Shown one piece after another: positions 62,798 through 64,000 of a stretch of 64,000 nt of DNA. The DNA comes from Alkalihalobacillus bogoriensis ATCC BAA-922 (lineage in GTDB: Bacteria; Bacillota; Bacilli; Bacillales; Bacillaceae_F). The position numbers were made by a program, and so were the translations under genes. Each line of letters begins with the position of its first letter. Position 1 is the stretch's first letter. Under the pieces are notes generated by a model. That model was not told the origin of the DNA. It did no database searches and saw only the letters and a list, made by a program, of their open reading frames with translations. The DNA lies in contig NZ_JHYI01000010.1 in NCBI RefSeq assembly GCF_000621445.1, positions 62,001 through 126,000 on the forward strand, in the 5' to 3' direction.

Positions 62798-63766
62798 TTA
62801 TGAAGAAATCAATTGTTCAAATTGTTGTTCAAACCAACGTTGGTCTAACTCTTTCCCTATAATAACCATTTCACTTTGACGTTTCTCATCATGATTCCAT
62901 TCTCGATCGAGTGTACCTGCAAACAACATATGTACCCCTTGGAATACCACTCTATTGTTTACATTCTCAATTTGAAGGATCCCTTTATAGCGATACATAT
63001 TAGGCCCGTAGTCTTGTAAAATCGAACCCATCCATCTTTCTACTTTTTCTAGATTTAACGGCTTGTCCGTCCGCAAAACAAAGGATTTCACGTGGTCATC
63101 ATGGTGATGGTGGTGATCGTCAAGAAAGTTTGGTGCAATTTCAAGTTTTGTATGTAAATCAAAGGAGTATAAGTTTAATATGTCATCTAAGTTAACTTCT
63201 CCATAATTTGTTGACACGATTTTGGCAGAATGGTTTATTCTTTTTAAACGAGTGCTTAATTCGCTAAGTGATTTTTCTGTCACTAAATCGGCTTTATTTA
63301 ATAATAAAATGTCAGCAAAGGCTACTTGTTCTTGAGCTTCATGTGAGTGATCCAATTGCTTTTGGGCATGGTAGGAATCAACAACAGTAAGAATGGAATC
63401 CAATTCATACGTTTCGGCCAAATCAGGCTCAACAAAAAAGGTTTGTGCGACTGGACCGGGATCAGCAAGTCCTGTCGTTTCGATGATGACTCGCTCAAAA
63501 TCAAATTGTTTTTCAAGTAATTCATAAAGGATACGAATTAAGTCACCTCTTACGTTACAACAAATACACCCATTATTCATTTCAAAAATTTCTTCTTCAG
63601 CACCAACGACGAGTTGATTATCAATCCTCACATCTCCAAATTCATTTACGATTACCGCAATTTTATGACCATGGTTTTCTCGTAAAATATAATTCAACAA
63701 AGTGGTTTTTCCAGCACCTAGAAAACCAGTTAGAACAGTAACAGGTATTCTTTTCTTTTCTGACAT
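62798..63766 (-). CDS. CobW-family GTPase / zinc metallochaperone
   Basis: A 322-residue GTPase of the COG0523 (CobW/YciC/ZagA) family. P-loop [10 protein letters not shown] (14-23), metal-binding NNGCICCNV (Cys67, 69, 70), GTPase motif NKAD in LLLNKADLV, a His/Asp-rich stretch ([10 protein letters not shown], about 215-225) and a C-terminal CobW domain. The divergent promoter region contains a near-perfect Zur box, so it is likely a zinc-responsive chaperone that delivers Zn to client proteins in zinc deficiency (inference from that box). Confidence 0.92.
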   Translation of the reverse strand: MSEKKRIPVTVLTGFLGAGKTTLLNYILRENHGHKIAVIVNEFGDVRIDNQLVVGAEEEIFEMNNGCICCNVRGDLIRILYELLEKQFDFERVIIETTGLADPGPVAQTFFVEPDLAETYELDSILTVVDSYHAQKQLDHSHEAQEQVAFADILLLNKADLVTEKSLSELSTRLKRINHSAKIVSTNYGEVNLDDILNLYSFDLHTKLEIAPNFLDDHHHHHDDHVKSFVLRTDKPLNLEKVERWMGSILQDYGPNMYRYKGILQIENVNNRVVFQGVHMLFAGTLDREWNHDEKRQSEMVIIGKELDQRWFEQQFEQLISS

Positions 63767-63805
63767 GATAGATATTCTCCTTTGTAATAGAATTTCATCT
63801 ATATT

Positions 63806-63828
63806 ATAATCGTAATGATTACGATTTA
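63806..63828. promoter_or_regulatory. Zur operator
   Basis: AATCGTAATGATTACGATT (63808-63826) with flanks matches the Bacillus Zur box TAAATCGTAATnATTACGATTTA almost completely, a perfect 9-1-9 palindrome. It lies 40 bases before the CobW start and about 75 before the divergent gene start, so it can control both. Fur and PerR boxes are similar, but this core is Zur-like. Confidence 0.85.
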
Positions 63829-63902
63829 AACAACAAAAAATAAATGTAAATATTATAAATCGGAATCATTCTTAATTATATCACCAGTTGGAAGGAGTAA
63901 CA

Positions 63903-64000
63903 ATGAAAATGGAACAATTACCATCAAAAGCGGAACGATATAAGAGATTCGGTTCTGTCTCGCCTATTCTAGGAGAAAAGCCAGTAGTTAAAGAAAAAAT
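63903..64000 (+). CDS. Start of an unidentified gene, cut by the window edge
   Basis: ATG 63903 has AAGGAG five bases upstream, and the frame stays open to the window end. The first residues are MKMEQLPSKAERYKRFGSVS then PILGEKPVVKEK. Too little is visible for a name. It is divergent from the Zur-controlled CobW gene, so it may also be a zinc-regulated gene. Confidence 0.55.
   Translation, partial: MKMEQLPSKAERYKRFGSVSPILGEKPVVKEK

Overview
The window is low-GC DNA from a spore-forming member of the Bacillaceae. The supporting evidence is Gram-positive Shine-Dalgarno sites (AAGGAGG types), frequent GTG/TTG starts, a type B RNase P RNA, the sporulation and spore-coat genes, GpsB, and gene blocks ordered as in Bacillus subtilis (mrfA-mrfB-cotD-ypsA-gpsB-rnpB-rlmL and yneT-parE-parC). 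A complete tungsten-type aldehyde oxidoreductase locus suggests a relative of the alkaliphilic or facultatively anaerobic bacilli such as Anaerobacillus. The genus is an inference.

Layout. 1-7.4 kb: two PAS/5TM sporulation-type sensor kinases, an LysM-L,D-transpeptidase, and a YesM/YesN-like two-component pair whose promoter carries a CcpA cre site. The pair is followed by an orphan sugar-binding lipoprotein. 9.4-21.6 kb: a tungsten enzyme locus with a TupABC tungstate importer, an E1-like ThiF/MoeB protein, aldehyde:ferredoxin oxidoreductase, two MoaD sulfur carriers, a small GG-ended protein, three MoeA paralogues (one fused to a binding-protein domain), MoaE, and a second E1-like protein that has lost its catalytic residues. 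Together these import tungstate, build the pterin dithiolene, insert the metal and make the enzyme. 22-28.8 kb: a frameshifted OmpA-like lipoprotein, a repeat-filled gap, YkvR, two luciferase-like monooxygenases, a DUF3231 protein and a DinB protein. 28.9-47.5 kb: a conserved core with DNA repair helicase/nuclease MrfAB, CotD, YpsA, GpsB, rnpB, RlmL, an M32 carboxypeptidase, a GH18 glycosidase, YneT and topoisomerase IV. 47.8-53.2 kb: a catabolite-controlled secreted amylase with several starch-binding modules, then a MarR regulator with a minimal FAD oxidoreductase. 53.3-64 kb: an accessory stretch with serine hydrolases, decayed genes, a non-canonical gerP-like spore cluster, a phosphotransferase, small regulators, a methyltransferase, and a Zur-box-controlled CobW metallochaperone.

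The most unusual structure lies between genes. A family of roughly 180-bp intergenic elements is built from four copies of a 15-bp imperfect palindrome (consensus CGGAACATATGTCCG) in the order minus, minus, plus, plus. Start-to-start spacing is almost invariant at 51, 61-63 and 51-52 bp. Four good copies and two decayed half-copies are visible. A second dispersed repeat, ending in an ACGC/GCGT terminator-like hairpin, follows several transcription terminators. Two genes (OmpA-like lipoprotein, Hsp20-like spore protein) are broken by what looks like the loss of one A in a short A run. That could be real decay or a sequence error.
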